From Rhodococcus marinonascens NBRC 14363 (GTDB taxonomy: Bacteria > Actinomycetota > Actinomycetes > Mycobacteriales > Mycobacteriaceae): a DNA stretch of 64,000 bases. The notes beneath the pieces were generated by a model. That model searched no databases. It saw only the letters and a program-made list of their open reading frames with translations, and was not told the DNA's origin. Made by a program: the position numbers and the translations under genes. Shown piece after piece: positions 45,162 to 53,363 of this stretch; position 1 is the first letter of the stretch; every line of letters begins with the position of its first letter. The stretch covers positions 1 through 64,000 of the forward strand of contig NZ_BCXB01000014.1 in the NCBI RefSeq assembly GCF_001894885.1, written 5' to 3'.

Positions 45162-46724
45162 GTGACGATGTGGACGGACGAGCGACCGACGCCCTCCGCA
45201 CGACAGCGGCCCGTGGTCAGTCCGGCTCCGTTGGTGCCGCCCCCCGACTTCGGTCCCGTCGACCGCGCCCGAGGCTGGGTGGTGACGTTGTTCGTCACCG
45301 CGCTCGCTGCGATCACCCGGTTCACGATGCTCGGTTATCCCACCGACGCGGGCACACCGGTGTTCGACGAGAAGCACTACGCGCCGCAGGCTTGGCAGGT
45401 ACTGACCGGCGGCGGCTGGATCGAGGACAACCCCGCCTACGGCCTGGTGGTACACCCACCGATCGGCAAGCAGCTGATTGCGTTGGGCGAGGCGATCTTC
45501 GGCTATAACGGCTGGGGCTGGCGATTCGCCTCCGCCGTTGCTGGAACGATCATGATCCTGCTGGTGATCCGCATCGTCCGGCGCCTCACCCGATCCACTC
45601 TGATCGGCGCTCTCGCGGGAATCCTGCTGATCGCGGACGGCGTCACCTTCGTCTCCTCCCGACTGGGCATGCTCGACATCTTCCTAGCACTGTTCGTAGT
45701 GGCCGCTCTCGGCTGCCTCGTCGTCGACCGCGACCAGATGCGAGAACGCATGGCCCGCGTGTACGCCGAGGGGCGGATCGAAAACAGCGACTGGGGACCG
45801 CGTCTCGGTGTGCGGTGGTGGCGTTTCGGCGCCGGCATCATGCTGGGCCTGGCGTGCGGCACGAAGTGGTCGGGCGTGTACTTCGTCGTGTTCTTCGGAC
45901 TGCTCAGTGTGGCATTCGACGTGGCCGCCCGCCGCGCGTATGGGGTGCGGCGCCCGTGGTTCGGTGCCGCTCTCCGCGACATCGGCCCCGCGTTGTACGC
46001 GCTGGTCGTCGTCCCACTGTTCGTCTACCTCGCCAGCTATTGGGCGTGGTTCGCCAGCGAGACCGGCGTCGACCGGTATGCGGTGGGCAATCAGATCGGG
46101 ACGGGCGGGACCTGGTCTTTCGTGCCCGGCGCGCTTCGATCACTGTGGTACTACAGCGGCAACGTCCTCACATTCCACGAGGGCCTCACCAACTCGGCCG
46201 GCAACCATCACCCGTGGGAGTCCAAGCCCTGGACGTGGCCGATGGGCTTGCGCCCGATGCTGTACTACTTCGCCGAGGGTGATCAAGTCACCGGCTGCAG
46301 TGCGTCCAGCTGCGTCAAGGCTGTCATGCTCGTCGGGACGCCCGCCATGTGGTGGCTGGCACTGCCGATGCTCGCGTGGGCGCTGTGGCAGGCCGTGGTG
46401 CGCAAGGATTGGCGCTACACCACCGTCCTCACCGCTTACGGCGCCGCGTTCCTCCCGTGGCTGATCACCCTGGACCGCCAGATGTACTACTTCTATGCGG
46501 TGGCGATGGCGCCGTTCATGGTGATGGGCTTCGCCTTGGTGCTGGGCGACGTTCTGGGCAGCGCGAAGGCGTCATTCGAGCGGCGTGGCACTGGACTGCT
46601 CGCCGTCTGCCTCTACGTGGGTCTCGTCGTGGCCAACTTCGTCTGGCTGTGGCCGATACTCACGGCCCTCCCCATCACCCCGGAGACCTGGCAGCACCAA
46701 CTGTGGCTCCCCAGTTGGCGCTGA
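45162..46724 (+). CDS. pmt: polyprenyl-phosphate-mannose protein mannosyltransferase
   Basis: 520 residues from a GTG at 45162 (an ATG two codons on is possible). It is a GT39-type multi-span membrane enzyme that O-mannosylates proteins during Sec export. The acidic catalytic motif FDEKHYAPQAW lies in the first outer loop. About ten membrane segments follow, with LACGTKWSGVYFVVF and the C-terminal LYVGLVVANFVWLWPIL. It corresponds to M. tuberculosis Rv1002c. It is divergent from rsmI and convergent with the BCCT transporter. Confidence 0.94.
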   Translation: MTMWTDERPTPSARQRPVVSPAPLVPPPDFGPVDRARGWVVTLFVTALAAITRFTMLGYPTDAGTPVFDEKHYAPQAWQVLTGGGWIEDNPAYGLVVHPPIGKQLIALGEAIFGYNGWGWRFASAVAGTIMILLVIRIVRRLTRSTLIGALAGILLIADGVTFVSSRLGMLDIFLALFVVAALGCLVVDRDQMRERMARVYAEGRIENSDWGPRLGVRWWRFGAGIMLGLACGTKWSGVYFVVFFGLLSVAFDVAARRAYGVRRPWFGAALRDIGPALYALVVVPLFVYLASYWAWFASETGVDRYAVGNQIGTGGTWSFVPGALRSLWYYSGNVLTFHEGLTNSAGNHHPWESKPWTWPMGLRPMLYYFAEGDQVTGCSASSCVKAVMLVGTPAMWWLALPMLAWALWQAVVRKDWRYTTVLTAYGAAFLPWLITLDRQMYYFYAVAMAPFMVMGFALVLGDVLGSAKASFERRGTGLLAVCLYVGLVVANFVWLWPILTALPITPETWQHQLWLPSWR

Positions 46725-46737
46725 GGTCGAGATGCAC

Positions 46738-46774
46738 CGAGCCGCCCGGGTCCCGTAGGACACCGAGCGGCTCG
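46738..46774. terminator. terminator between convergent pmt and BCCT transporter genes
   Basis: CGAGCCGC (46738-46745) and GCGGCTCG (46767-46774) form a perfect 8-bp stem, with an inner GTCC-CGTA-GGAC hairpin. It starts 13 bases after the pmt stop and 26 bases before the other stop. Confidence 0.65.
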
Positions 46775-46799
46775 CGGGCTGCTTCCCAGCCGGACTGTT

Positions 46800-48422
46800 C
46801 TAGCGGGACGAAATTTCCTGACGGCTCTGTGCCGCAGCTTTGCGCATTTTCTTGCCCTCAACGATCAGCGGGTCGCTGGAAAGGTCCTTGTAGAGCGAGA
46901 AACACAAGCCGATCATGACCAGGACGAACGGCGCCGCTGCGATGATCGTCATCGTCTGGAGTCCGGAGAGCGCGGTGTCACCACCGGTCCACAGGATGAG
47001 CGCGGCCACCCCGCCGGTGAGAGTGCCCCAGAAGATCACCACCCAGCGCTGCGGATCCAGGGCACCACGCTGCGACAGCGTACCCATCACCACGGATGCG
47101 GCGTCGGCGCCGGCGACAAAGAAGATCGCGACGAGCACCATCACCAGGACCGTAGAGAAGCCGGTGAGCGGAAGATGCTCGAGCATCCCGAACAGCTGCC
47201 CCTCCGTCGTGTCCTGACCGGCGATATCGATCCCCGCTCGCTGCTCACTGATCCCGGCACCACCGAAGATCGCGAACCAAACGAGACTGACGGCACTCGG
47301 CACCACGATCACGCCGATCACGAACTGACGGATGGTCCGACCCCGGCTGATGCGTGCCAGGAACATTCCAACGAAGGGGGCCCAAGAGATCCACCACGCC
47401 CAGTAGAAGATGGTCCACGAAGACAGCCAGTCACCCGTCTCCGAGTTGCCGGACGCCCCGCTACGCGCCGACATCTGCGCGAGGTCCGCAGTGTAGGCAC
47501 CGATCGTCGTCGGCAGTAGGTTGAGAATCAGAACTGTCGGCCCCAGCACGAACACGAACAGAGCAAGGACAGCGGCGAGAACCATGTTGATGTTGGAGAG
47601 CCACTGAATACCCTTCGCGACACCCGACACGGCGGACGCCACGAATGCCAAGGTGAGCAGAGCGACGATGGTAATCAGCAGGAAGGTTCCGGTTTGCGAC
47701 ATCCAACCGACGACCTGGAATCCCGACCCGATCTGCAGTGCACCCAACCCGAGGGAGGCTGCGGTGCCGAACAGGGTCGCGAAGATCGCGAGCACGTCGA
47801 TGAACTTGCCGAGCGGACCCTCCGCGCGGCGTCCGAGCAACGGAATGAACGCGGAACTGAACAGCTGCCTGCGTCCCTTGCGATACGTGCCGTAGGCGAT
47901 CGCCAACCCGACGACCGCGTACATCGCCCACGGGTGCAGGCTCCAGTGGAACATGGTTGTGGCCATTGCAGTTCCGATACCGCCGTCGGTGCCGGGAGGA
48001 GGCGAAACGTAGTGCGCGAGCGGTTCGGCGACACCGAAGAACATCAGCCCGATGCCCATTCCGGCGCTGAACATCATTGCGATCCAGCTGACGGTCCGGA
48101 ACTCGGGTCGCTCGCCATCCTTTCCGAGCGGAATATGCCCGTACTTGCTGAACGCGAGCCACAGTGAGAAGAAAACGAAGGCACTCGCCGACAGAACGAA
48201 CAGCCAACCCATGTCGACGACCAGCCAGTCGAGCGCCTTGCTGGTGGTGGAAACGAGGTTGTCGGGCGCCACTAGACCCCAGACGACGATTGCCGTGACC
48301 GCGGCAGCGGCGACTGAGAAGACAGCGTAATCGGTGCGGCCACCGATCCTTTTGCGCCCCCCGGCAACCGATGCGTCGGAAGCCCCGGAATCTCTTGTTG
48401 GCAGATCAGTATTAGTTGCCAT
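46800..48422 (-). CDS. BCCT-family betaine/carnitine/choline transporter
   Basis: 540 residues with twelve predicted membrane helices. The BCCT hallmark is WAWWISWAPFVGMFLARISR, with GIGLMFFGVAEPLAHY earlier: the glycine-rich stretch of helix 3. It would import glycine betaine or a related quaternary amine with sodium, for osmoprotection. The N- and C-terminal tails are charged (SSRQEISSR-type end), which in some relatives senses osmotic stress. It is convergent with pmt, and no betaine metabolism gene is adjacent. Confidence 0.92.
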   Translation of the reverse strand: MATNTDLPTRDSGASDASVAGGRKRIGGRTDYAVFSVAAAAVTAIVVWGLVAPDNLVSTTSKALDWLVVDMGWLFVLSASAFVFFSLWLAFSKYGHIPLGKDGERPEFRTVSWIAMMFSAGMGIGLMFFGVAEPLAHYVSPPPGTDGGIGTAMATTMFHWSLHPWAMYAVVGLAIAYGTYRKGRRQLFSSAFIPLLGRRAEGPLGKFIDVLAIFATLFGTAASLGLGALQIGSGFQVVGWMSQTGTFLLITIVALLTLAFVASAVSGVAKGIQWLSNINMVLAAVLALFVFVLGPTVLILNLLPTTIGAYTADLAQMSARSGASGNSETGDWLSSWTIFYWAWWISWAPFVGMFLARISRGRTIRQFVIGVIVVPSAVSLVWFAIFGGAGISEQRAGIDIAGQDTTEGQLFGMLEHLPLTGFSTVLVMVLVAIFFVAGADAASVVMGTLSQRGALDPQRWVVIFWGTLTGGVAALILWTGGDTALSGLQTMTIIAAAPFVLVMIGLCFSLYKDLSSDPLIVEGKKMRKAAAQSRQEISSR

Positions 48423-48506
48423 GTCCGACTACGTTGGTCACTTCCGAGGGTAAAAGCAAACCAGCATTCCGCTGCACACCGAATCGAAACCACCTGCGCG
48501 ATGTCG

Positions 48507-48938
48507 TTACGCTGGAGTTTTGACCCATCCCGCACCTCTTCCGAAAAGGCCGTCGACACTCACCCGCCCGCCGCCGAACGCCGCCACGAGCAACGATCCG
48601 ACGCCCAGCGCGACGGCAAGTTCGAATCCGCCGTCCGCGACGAATACGCCATTGCTCACGTGGACCAGCATCAGCGCGCCGAGCATGTCGAGGAACAGAA
48701 GGGTTCCCGCGAGTGGCGTGAGCACACCCACGAGAAGCGCAAATCCACTCACGAGTTCGATTGTCGCGGCGGCAACAGCCGAAATCTCGGGTAGCGGCAC
48801 GCCCATCTCGGCGAATCCGTCCTGTGTGGCCCGCACTCCGTCGTCGAAGAACTTCTGCCATCCGTGCGCGATGAAGACCACCCCGAGCCCGATACGCGCA
48901 ATCAATAGAGCAAGGTCTCGGAAAAGTGTGGAACGCAT
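48507..48938 (-). CDS. DoxX-family membrane protein
   Basis: About 143 residues from the ATG at 48938. Family signature ALLIARIGLGVVFIAHGWQKF, then VAAATIELVSGFALLVGVL, LLFLDMLGALMLVHVSNG and ELAVALGVGSLLVAAF: four membrane helices. It follows a GntR-family gene by 50 bases on the same strand and is likely its target. It is distinct in sequence from the DoxX gene at 26883. Confidence 0.88.
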   Translation of the reverse strand: MRSTLFRDLALLIARIGLGVVFIAHGWQKFFDDGVRATQDGFAEMGVPLPEISAVAAATIELVSGFALLVGVLTPLAGTLLFLDMLGALMLVHVSNGVFVADGGFELAVALGVGSLLVAAFGGGRVSVDGLFGRGAGWVKTPA

Positions 48939-48988
48939 ACCGCAACCTACCTTCCTGGAGCGATATTGCCTGTCTGCTGCGACTGCCG

Positions 48989-49363
48989 TCACTCGGCGCC
49001 GCGGAGAGCGGACTGCACGAAACCGAGGATTTCCTCGTCGGAAACCCCCACGTGCCGCAGTTCCTGCACGTACCCGGTTGCGGCCTTCTCGGCCCCGGCG
49101 CGGATGGGGTCGGCGCCGGCAGCTATGAACGTGCCCTGCTTGCCGCGGGTTTCGATGACGCCCTGCTCACCGAGTTCCCGGTATGCCTTGGCAACTGTGT
49201 TCGGTGCAAGTCCGACCTCGACGGCGAGCGCACGGATCGTGGGGATCTTGGTGCCCGCTATCAACCGCCCGCTATGCACCTGTTCGATGATCTCCAACCG
49301 CAACTGGTCGAACGGTGCGGTCGACGAGTTGTGATCGATGTCGATGTGCACGGCCGGCGCCAC
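48989..49363 (-). CDS. GntR-family regulator (YtrA-type)
   Basis: 124 residues. The winged helix begins PFDQLRLEIIEQVHSGRLIA and continues GTKIPTIRALAVEVGLAPNTVAKAYRELGEQGVIETRGKQG. The short C-terminal tail without a ligand domain is typical of the YtrA subfamily, which usually controls adjacent transport genes. Here the adjacent co-directional gene is DoxX-like. It may also have an in-frame later start at a GTG (VHIDIDHN). Confidence 0.9.
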   Translation of the reverse strand: MAPAVHIDIDHNSSTAPFDQLRLEIIEQVHSGRLIAGTKIPTIRALAVEVGLAPNTVAKAYRELGEQGVIETRGKQGTFIAAGADPIRAGAEKAATGYVQELRHVGVSDEEILGFVQSALRGAE

Positions 49364-49422
49364 CTCCGCTGTTCCAGGCTTTGTATCAGACAGTAGTTGG
49401 TGCCTAGTGGTGCCGCAATGGC

Positions 49423-50106
49423 TTACAGCGCTGCGACAGCCGCCACGACCGGTGTCGGCCCGGACGTGAGCATCAGTGTCTTCTTCGCAGTGTTCGGAGC
49501 GTCCAGCAGAGCCGCGATCACGGCGGCTACGTCCGAGCGCGCAACGGTGCCACGCTCGAGCGGTGGCGCGGTGAGCGCGACACGGCCCGTCGGGTTGTCG
49601 TCCAACAGCCCGCCCGGGCGCAGAATCGTCCAGTCGAGGTAGGAGCGGGCCCGCAGATCCTCCTCCGCCGCAGTCTTCGCGACGAGGTACGCGGCGAACA
49701 CCTCGTCCGTTCCCTCGGCGATCGGTGCCCCGGCGCCGAAAGAACTGACCTGGATGAATCGGCGTACACCGGCCGCCTCGGCGGCGTCGGCGAGCAGGAC
49801 TGCGGCCCCACGGTCGACGGTGTCCTTGCGGTCCGCACCACTGCCCGGCCCGGCGCCCGCGGCGAACACCGCGGCGTCCGCGCCGACTAGCGCCTGCCCG
49901 ACCTCGTCGACAGTCGCCGTCTCGAGGTCGAGCAGCAGCGGTTCGGCACCCAGCGCGGTGATTTCCTCTTCGTGGTCGGGATTGCGGATCAACGCGATGG
50001 CTCGGTCGCCGCGGGCGTTGAGCAGCTTGATCAGCTCACGGGCGATCTTTCCGTGCCCTCCCGCGATGACGATGCGGCGCGCAGTTGCGCTCGGTTGTTC
50101 AGCCAT
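49423..50106 (-). CDS. NAD(P)-binding protein, atypical SDR / NmrA-like
   Basis: 227 residues with the Rossmann glycine motif IVIAGGHGKIARELIKLL near residue 12, then DAAVFAAGAGPGSGADRKDTVDRG, FIQVSSFGAG and the conserved YLVAKTAAEEDLRAR (Tyr-x3-Lys), and WTILRPGGLLDDNPTG. These are atypical SDRs (YhfK/BLVRB type) that bind NAD(P). The substrate is unknown. Its promoter region carries three copies of a 16-bp iteron, shared with the divergent arsC-like gene. Confidence 0.9.
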   Translation of the reverse strand: MAEQPSATARRIVIAGGHGKIARELIKLLNARGDRAIALIRNPDHEEEITALGAEPLLLDLETATVDEVGQALVGADAAVFAAGAGPGSGADRKDTVDRGAAVLLADAAEAAGVRRFIQVSSFGAGAPIAEGTDEVFAAYLVAKTAAEEDLRARSYLDWTILRPGGLLDDNPTGRVALTAPPLERGTVARSDVAAVIAALLDAPNTAKKTLMLTSGPTPVVAAVAAL

Positions 50107-50134
50107 GATCGATCTCCCTACATCTTCGCGGTAC

Positions 50135-50182
50135 TTCAGTATTGCCCGATTTCAGTATTGCCCGATTTCAGTATTGCCCGAT
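50135..50182. repeat. three 16-bp iterons in the divergent promoter region
   Basis: TTCAGTATTGCCCGAT occurs at 50135-50150, 50151-50166 and 50167-50182 without mismatch. The third copy runs into a perfect dyad, CAGTAT-N6-ATACTG (50169-50186). The array lies between divergent start codons (50106 and 50234) and is a good candidate operator for an unknown regulator. Confidence 0.95.
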
Positions 50183-50233
50183 ACTGCAGCGCCGCTACGC
50201 GCGCGATTGTTCCCCGGTGTCAGAATGGCGGGC

Positions 50234-50581
50234 ATGGCCGACACCGCAACCATCTACCACAACCAGCGCTGCAACACCTCCCGCACCGTCCTCGGACTGA
50301 TTCGGGAAGCCGGCATCGAGCCGACAGTCGTGAAGTACCTTGAGACTCCACCGTCCCGGGACGGGTTGCGAAAACTTCTCGACGACGCCGGGTTGAAACC
50401 CAGCGAGGCGATCCGCAAGAAGGAAGCCGCCTACAAAGAACTCAGGCTTGCGCAGGCGTCCGAGGACGAACTACTGAAGGCGATGGTGGACAATCCCATT
50501 CTCATCGAGCGACCCATCGTGGTGACAGATAAGGGCACCGTCCTCGCCCGACCGGCCACGAAGGTCAACGAAGTCCTCTAG
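50234..50581 (+). CDS. ArsC-family (glutaredoxin-dependent arsenate reductase-like) protein
   Basis: About 115 residues starting MADTATIYHNQRCNTSRTVL. This holds the family active site H-N-x-R-C-x-x-S-R with the catalytic cysteine at residue 13. Conserved later parts are VVKYLETPPSRDGLRKLL and NPILIERPIVVTDKG. It would reduce arsenate with glutathione/mycothiol-type thiols, but many ArsC/Spx-like proteins are not arsenic-specific. The start at 50234 fits the family; 50225 is in frame. The divergent gene is the NmrA-like protein. Confidence 0.9.
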   Translation: MADTATIYHNQRCNTSRTVLGLIREAGIEPTVVKYLETPPSRDGLRKLLDDAGLKPSEAIRKKEAAYKELRLAQASEDELLKAMVDNPILIERPIVVTDKGTVLARPATKVNEVL

Positions 50582-50813
50582 TTCGGCGCCTGAAGTTCTT
50601 GGCCAGTGTTGTTTGTTTGGACGGGGCAACGAGCGACACAATTGCAGTTGCATGCCCGCAACCTGGAGATACTTGTGGACTGTATAATATTGCACCACAG
50701 GGAAGTTCGACGATCGCTGATCGATCATCTCGGCATGGGACATAGGGCCGCCGCGGAGCTGTGGAGCGAGTACGGGAAGCCGGTATCGCTTACCGAAAAG
50801 GAGGTAAGTTCCA

Positions 50814-50933
50814 TTGCTGGTTGAACTCTCCGGTGCAGTCCCAGAGCTGCAACCGGGCGGAAGAGGCGCTCATTGGAGACGACGCCGCTACTATCGAAAT
50901 GGTCCGTTACAGAAAGAGTCTCATAATTCTTGA
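50814..50933 (+). CDS. doubtful 39-residue small ORF with a strong ribosome-binding site
   Basis: AAAAGGAGGT is followed seven bases later by a TTG that opens a 39-codon frame (MLVELSGAVPELQPGGRG, then an arginine-rich segment). There is no family resemblance. The near-perfect SD makes it worth recording, but it could be a remnant of a longer gene. Confidence 0.2.
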   Translation: MLVELSGAVPELQPGGRGAHWRRRRYYRNGPLQKESHNS

Positions 50934-51019
50934 CCGGCAATGATTGATGCCGACGCCACACACTTCCTGGTTTTTCCTCAACTCTGCAGTGGTATCCGTG
51001 AACAGATCCGGTGGCTTCG

Positions 51020-51410
51020 GATGAGCACGGACCCCAGTATCGCGGCAAACGCGGGCCACGTATGTCCCCCGAACAGACCCCGTACCGGACCATTGAGGTG
51101 TCCCCCGATCGGACCCGATGGAACACATCGAGCAGACAGGCCACGCCGCAACACTGAGACGGCGTGAGTCGACAATCACCACGATCCAACACATCAGTAT
51201 TCTCGGAACCGATTAAGCAACAACGACATACGGCAATTGGAATACGAAGCCAGGGGCCCGCGTTCGATGATCCCGAACCACACGTCGACCAGGTTCATCC
51301 ACGATGCTGGGGTGGGCGCGATGCGAATGCGGATACAGGTTTCGGCAACAAGCCACACGCGGAATGCCTGATGCCCGAAGAAATCAGCCCTGAACTCGCG
51401 ATCCACGAAA
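51020..51410 (-). mobile_element. IS-derived repeat, copy 1 (IS630 transposase C-terminal fragment plus GGGGGACA end)
   Basis: On the minus strand the part near 51240-51400 reads FRVWLVAETCIRIRIAPTPA then SWMNLVDVWFGIIER, the C-terminal DDE region of IS630-family transposases. It has no intact remainder. Further on (51063-51106) the plus strand has two TGTCCCCCGA motifs 36 bases apart, as at an IS terminus. The same arrangement occurs in copy 2 at 53.05-53.33 kb, also on the minus strand, with 36-base spacing kept. Confidence 0.7.
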
Positions 51411-51736
51411 CACTGCCCGGCAAGTGGGACGGCCCGACGAAGCTGCCGCGGCTACACCGTAACCACCACCACCTGACCGCCTGAGATCGATAGCCAACAC
51501 CATTGGGCGCCCGAGGCCCGTCACCGCAGAACTACTCACGCTTACGCGGTCGGACCCTCCGAATATGTACGAGCCTCTGCGCGATGCGGGGCCGGCACAA
51601 CGCGCCTCTGCGATCGGCGTGTCGCCATCGAAGGTGATTCCAGGCACTGCCATGCCGCACGAGAACCTCGCCGACACGGGCGGCTGAAGCATCACAGCGT
51701 ATGGGGCCACCCCAGCGTATTCGGCTCGGGAAGACT

Positions 51737-52822
51737 CTAGGTCTGGGGACTCTGGGGAAGGTCAGCGAACGGGAAGAGCGAGACCCGGAACAGGCCATGG
51801 CCGGCGACGTAGGCAAAGCTCCCGTCCGGGGCAACCGATACGTCCCACACATGACCATCGAGGGGGACGGTACCGCGCACAGTGTTGGTGGAGGTCTCGA
51901 TTTCCGTCAGCGAACTGCCGTCGTTGTTGGCGACGTAGGCATATTTTCCGTCAGGGCTGACGTCGACCCCCCACGGTTGTTCCCCGACCGGGATGGTCAC
52001 GCCCAGGCCGAAGTAGCTGACCACCGACACCGTATTGTCAGCAACGCTGGTCACGTATGCGGAGATGTCGGGGGCGGTCGTGCCGGGGACAGCCGCCACC
52101 CTCCAAGGCTTCTCGACGGCAATGGTCGCGTCGACGTCGTGGGTGACGCTATCGATCAATTTGACGCTATCGTCGGTAAAGTCGGCGACGAAGACGCCGG
52201 ACCCGTCCGGGGTGACCGCCAGCCCTTTGGCACTATTCCCGATCGGAACGGTATCGGTCACGGCGTTGGTGGCAGTGTCGATCACTGTCAACGCACCGGT
52301 ACCGACGTCTGCGTACAGGTCGTACCAGTCGTTCGTGACGTACACGAAGGCACCGTCCGGCGCGACCGCCACCTGGTAGGGGTGGACCCCCGCGTCAATG
52401 GTTTCGACCACGGTGTCGGTGGCGGTGTCGATCACCGACACCGAACCTTCTACCGCTTGCTGCCCTTCGCTCCCTGAGTTGGCGACGTAGACGCGCGTCC
52501 CGTCCGGGGTGACTGTCACTCCGTTCGGGTTTTCCCCGACGGGAACGGTATCGACCACGGTGTCGGTGGGGGTGTCGATCACTATCAGCGAGCCCTGAAT
52601 GCCGTCGGTGGCGTACGCACGGGACCCGTCCGGGCTTATCTCCACGTCGTTCGCCGAATAGTCGAGATCGATGGTCGCAACGACGTCATCCGCCGCCGCG
52701 GTTGCCTCCCCCATAGGGGCCATACCAAGCACCATCGCGCTGACGGCCGCCGACCCGAGCAAAAGGCCCCGCACGCTCTCCCTGTCCGCCAGATTGCCGC
52801 CAAAGTTACTGAACCGATTCAC
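51737..52822 (-). CDS. secreted YVTN-family beta-propeller protein
   Basis: 361 residues with a signal peptide (VRGLLLGSAAVSAMVLGMAPMG, cleavage near ATAAADD) and about seven repeats of a 40-45 residue blade. Each has a V.I.T-type strand and a PDG...AYVTN-type end: SPDGSRAYATDG, TPDGTRVYVANSG, APDGAFVYVTND, TPDGSGVFVADF, SPDGKYAYVANNDG and APDGSFAYVAGHG. It is probably extracellular; ligand or enzyme activity is unknown. It is bracketed by two parallel IS-derived repeats (51.0-51.4 and 53.05-53.33 kb), and a broken paralogue lies at 18.4 kb. Confidence 0.9.
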   Translation of the reverse strand: MNRFSNFGGNLADRESVRGLLLGSAAVSAMVLGMAPMGEATAAADDVVATIDLDYSANDVEISPDGSRAYATDGIQGSLIVIDTPTDTVVDTVPVGENPNGVTVTPDGTRVYVANSGSEGQQAVEGSVSVIDTATDTVVETIDAGVHPYQVAVAPDGAFVYVTNDWYDLYADVGTGALTVIDTATNAVTDTVPIGNSAKGLAVTPDGSGVFVADFTDDSVKLIDSVTHDVDATIAVEKPWRVAAVPGTTAPDISAYVTSVADNTVSVVSYFGLGVTIPVGEQPWGVDVSPDGKYAYVANNDGSSLTEIETSTNTVRGTVPLDGHVWDVSVAPDGSFAYVAGHGLFRVSLFPFADLPQSPQT

Positions 52823-53049
52823 ATTCGTCTCCTACTTCAAAGGAACAACCCACATCGACCCAGGTAGAGGTGCGACAGCTGCACGTTTCCTGCCGATTCC
52901 GACCTGGGGTTTTGATGGTCGAATTATGTTGCCTGTCAACGTGATGCCCACACTCTTAGCATCGATTTGTAGCGTTCCGCGCTGTAATCCATCTTGCTTC
53001 CCCGGGCAGTACCCACGGAATGTCCAGTGGGTATTCGGCAAAGCACCGC

Positions 53050-53330
53050 CCCGATGAAGTGTTGCCGCCAGCACGGGATACGTCTGTCCCCCGAACAGCC
53101 CTTTCACCGGGCCAATCAGATGTCCCCCGATCAGCGGAACACAGCCAGCGGACAGGCACCTCCGAAACCCCGAGACGGCACAACCACACCGGTGCTGCGA
53201 ACGCCAAACCGCGACCCATGCTCGACGATCCCGAACCGCACATCGACAAGCCTCATCCACGAGGCGGCAAAAAGCATGATGCATACGTAGATGCAGAGTC
53301 TTGACACCGAGCCGGTCACGGAAGTATCGC
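53050..53330 (-). mobile_element. IS-derived repeat, copy 2
   Basis: The minus strand reads SWMRLVDVRFGIVEHG near 53215-53265, a degenerate form of the IS630 segment of copy 1. Plus-strand TGTCCCCCGA motifs lie at 53085 and 53121, 36 bases apart as in copy 1, with matching flanks (ACGT, then GAACAG). Stops and frameshifts interrupt it. Copy 1 and copy 2 are in the same orientation about 2.0 kb apart. Confidence 0.7.
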
Positions 53331-53363
53331 TCGAAGACCAACCACTCGTCGTGCCGACATTCT

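Larger units (their letters stand above)
50582..51736. other. decayed DNA between arsC-like and propeller genes
   Basis: No intact protein gene is supported. The first 400 bases are somewhat AT-richer (a TATAAT near 50684, AAAAGGAGG near 50807) and may be foreign. Bases about 51020-51410 are the first copy of an IS-derived repeat described separately. Confidence 0.6.

Noticed and set aside
50471-50824. Overlapping frames on both strands after the arsC-like gene
   Set aside because: Neither shows a domain, a good start site or a plausible composition.
52832-53341. 169-codon minus-strand frame in IS copy 2
   Set aside because: Runs through degenerate transposase and terminal-repeat DNA; only the SWMRLVDVRFGIVEHG part (in another frame) is meaningful, so it was annotated as a remnant.
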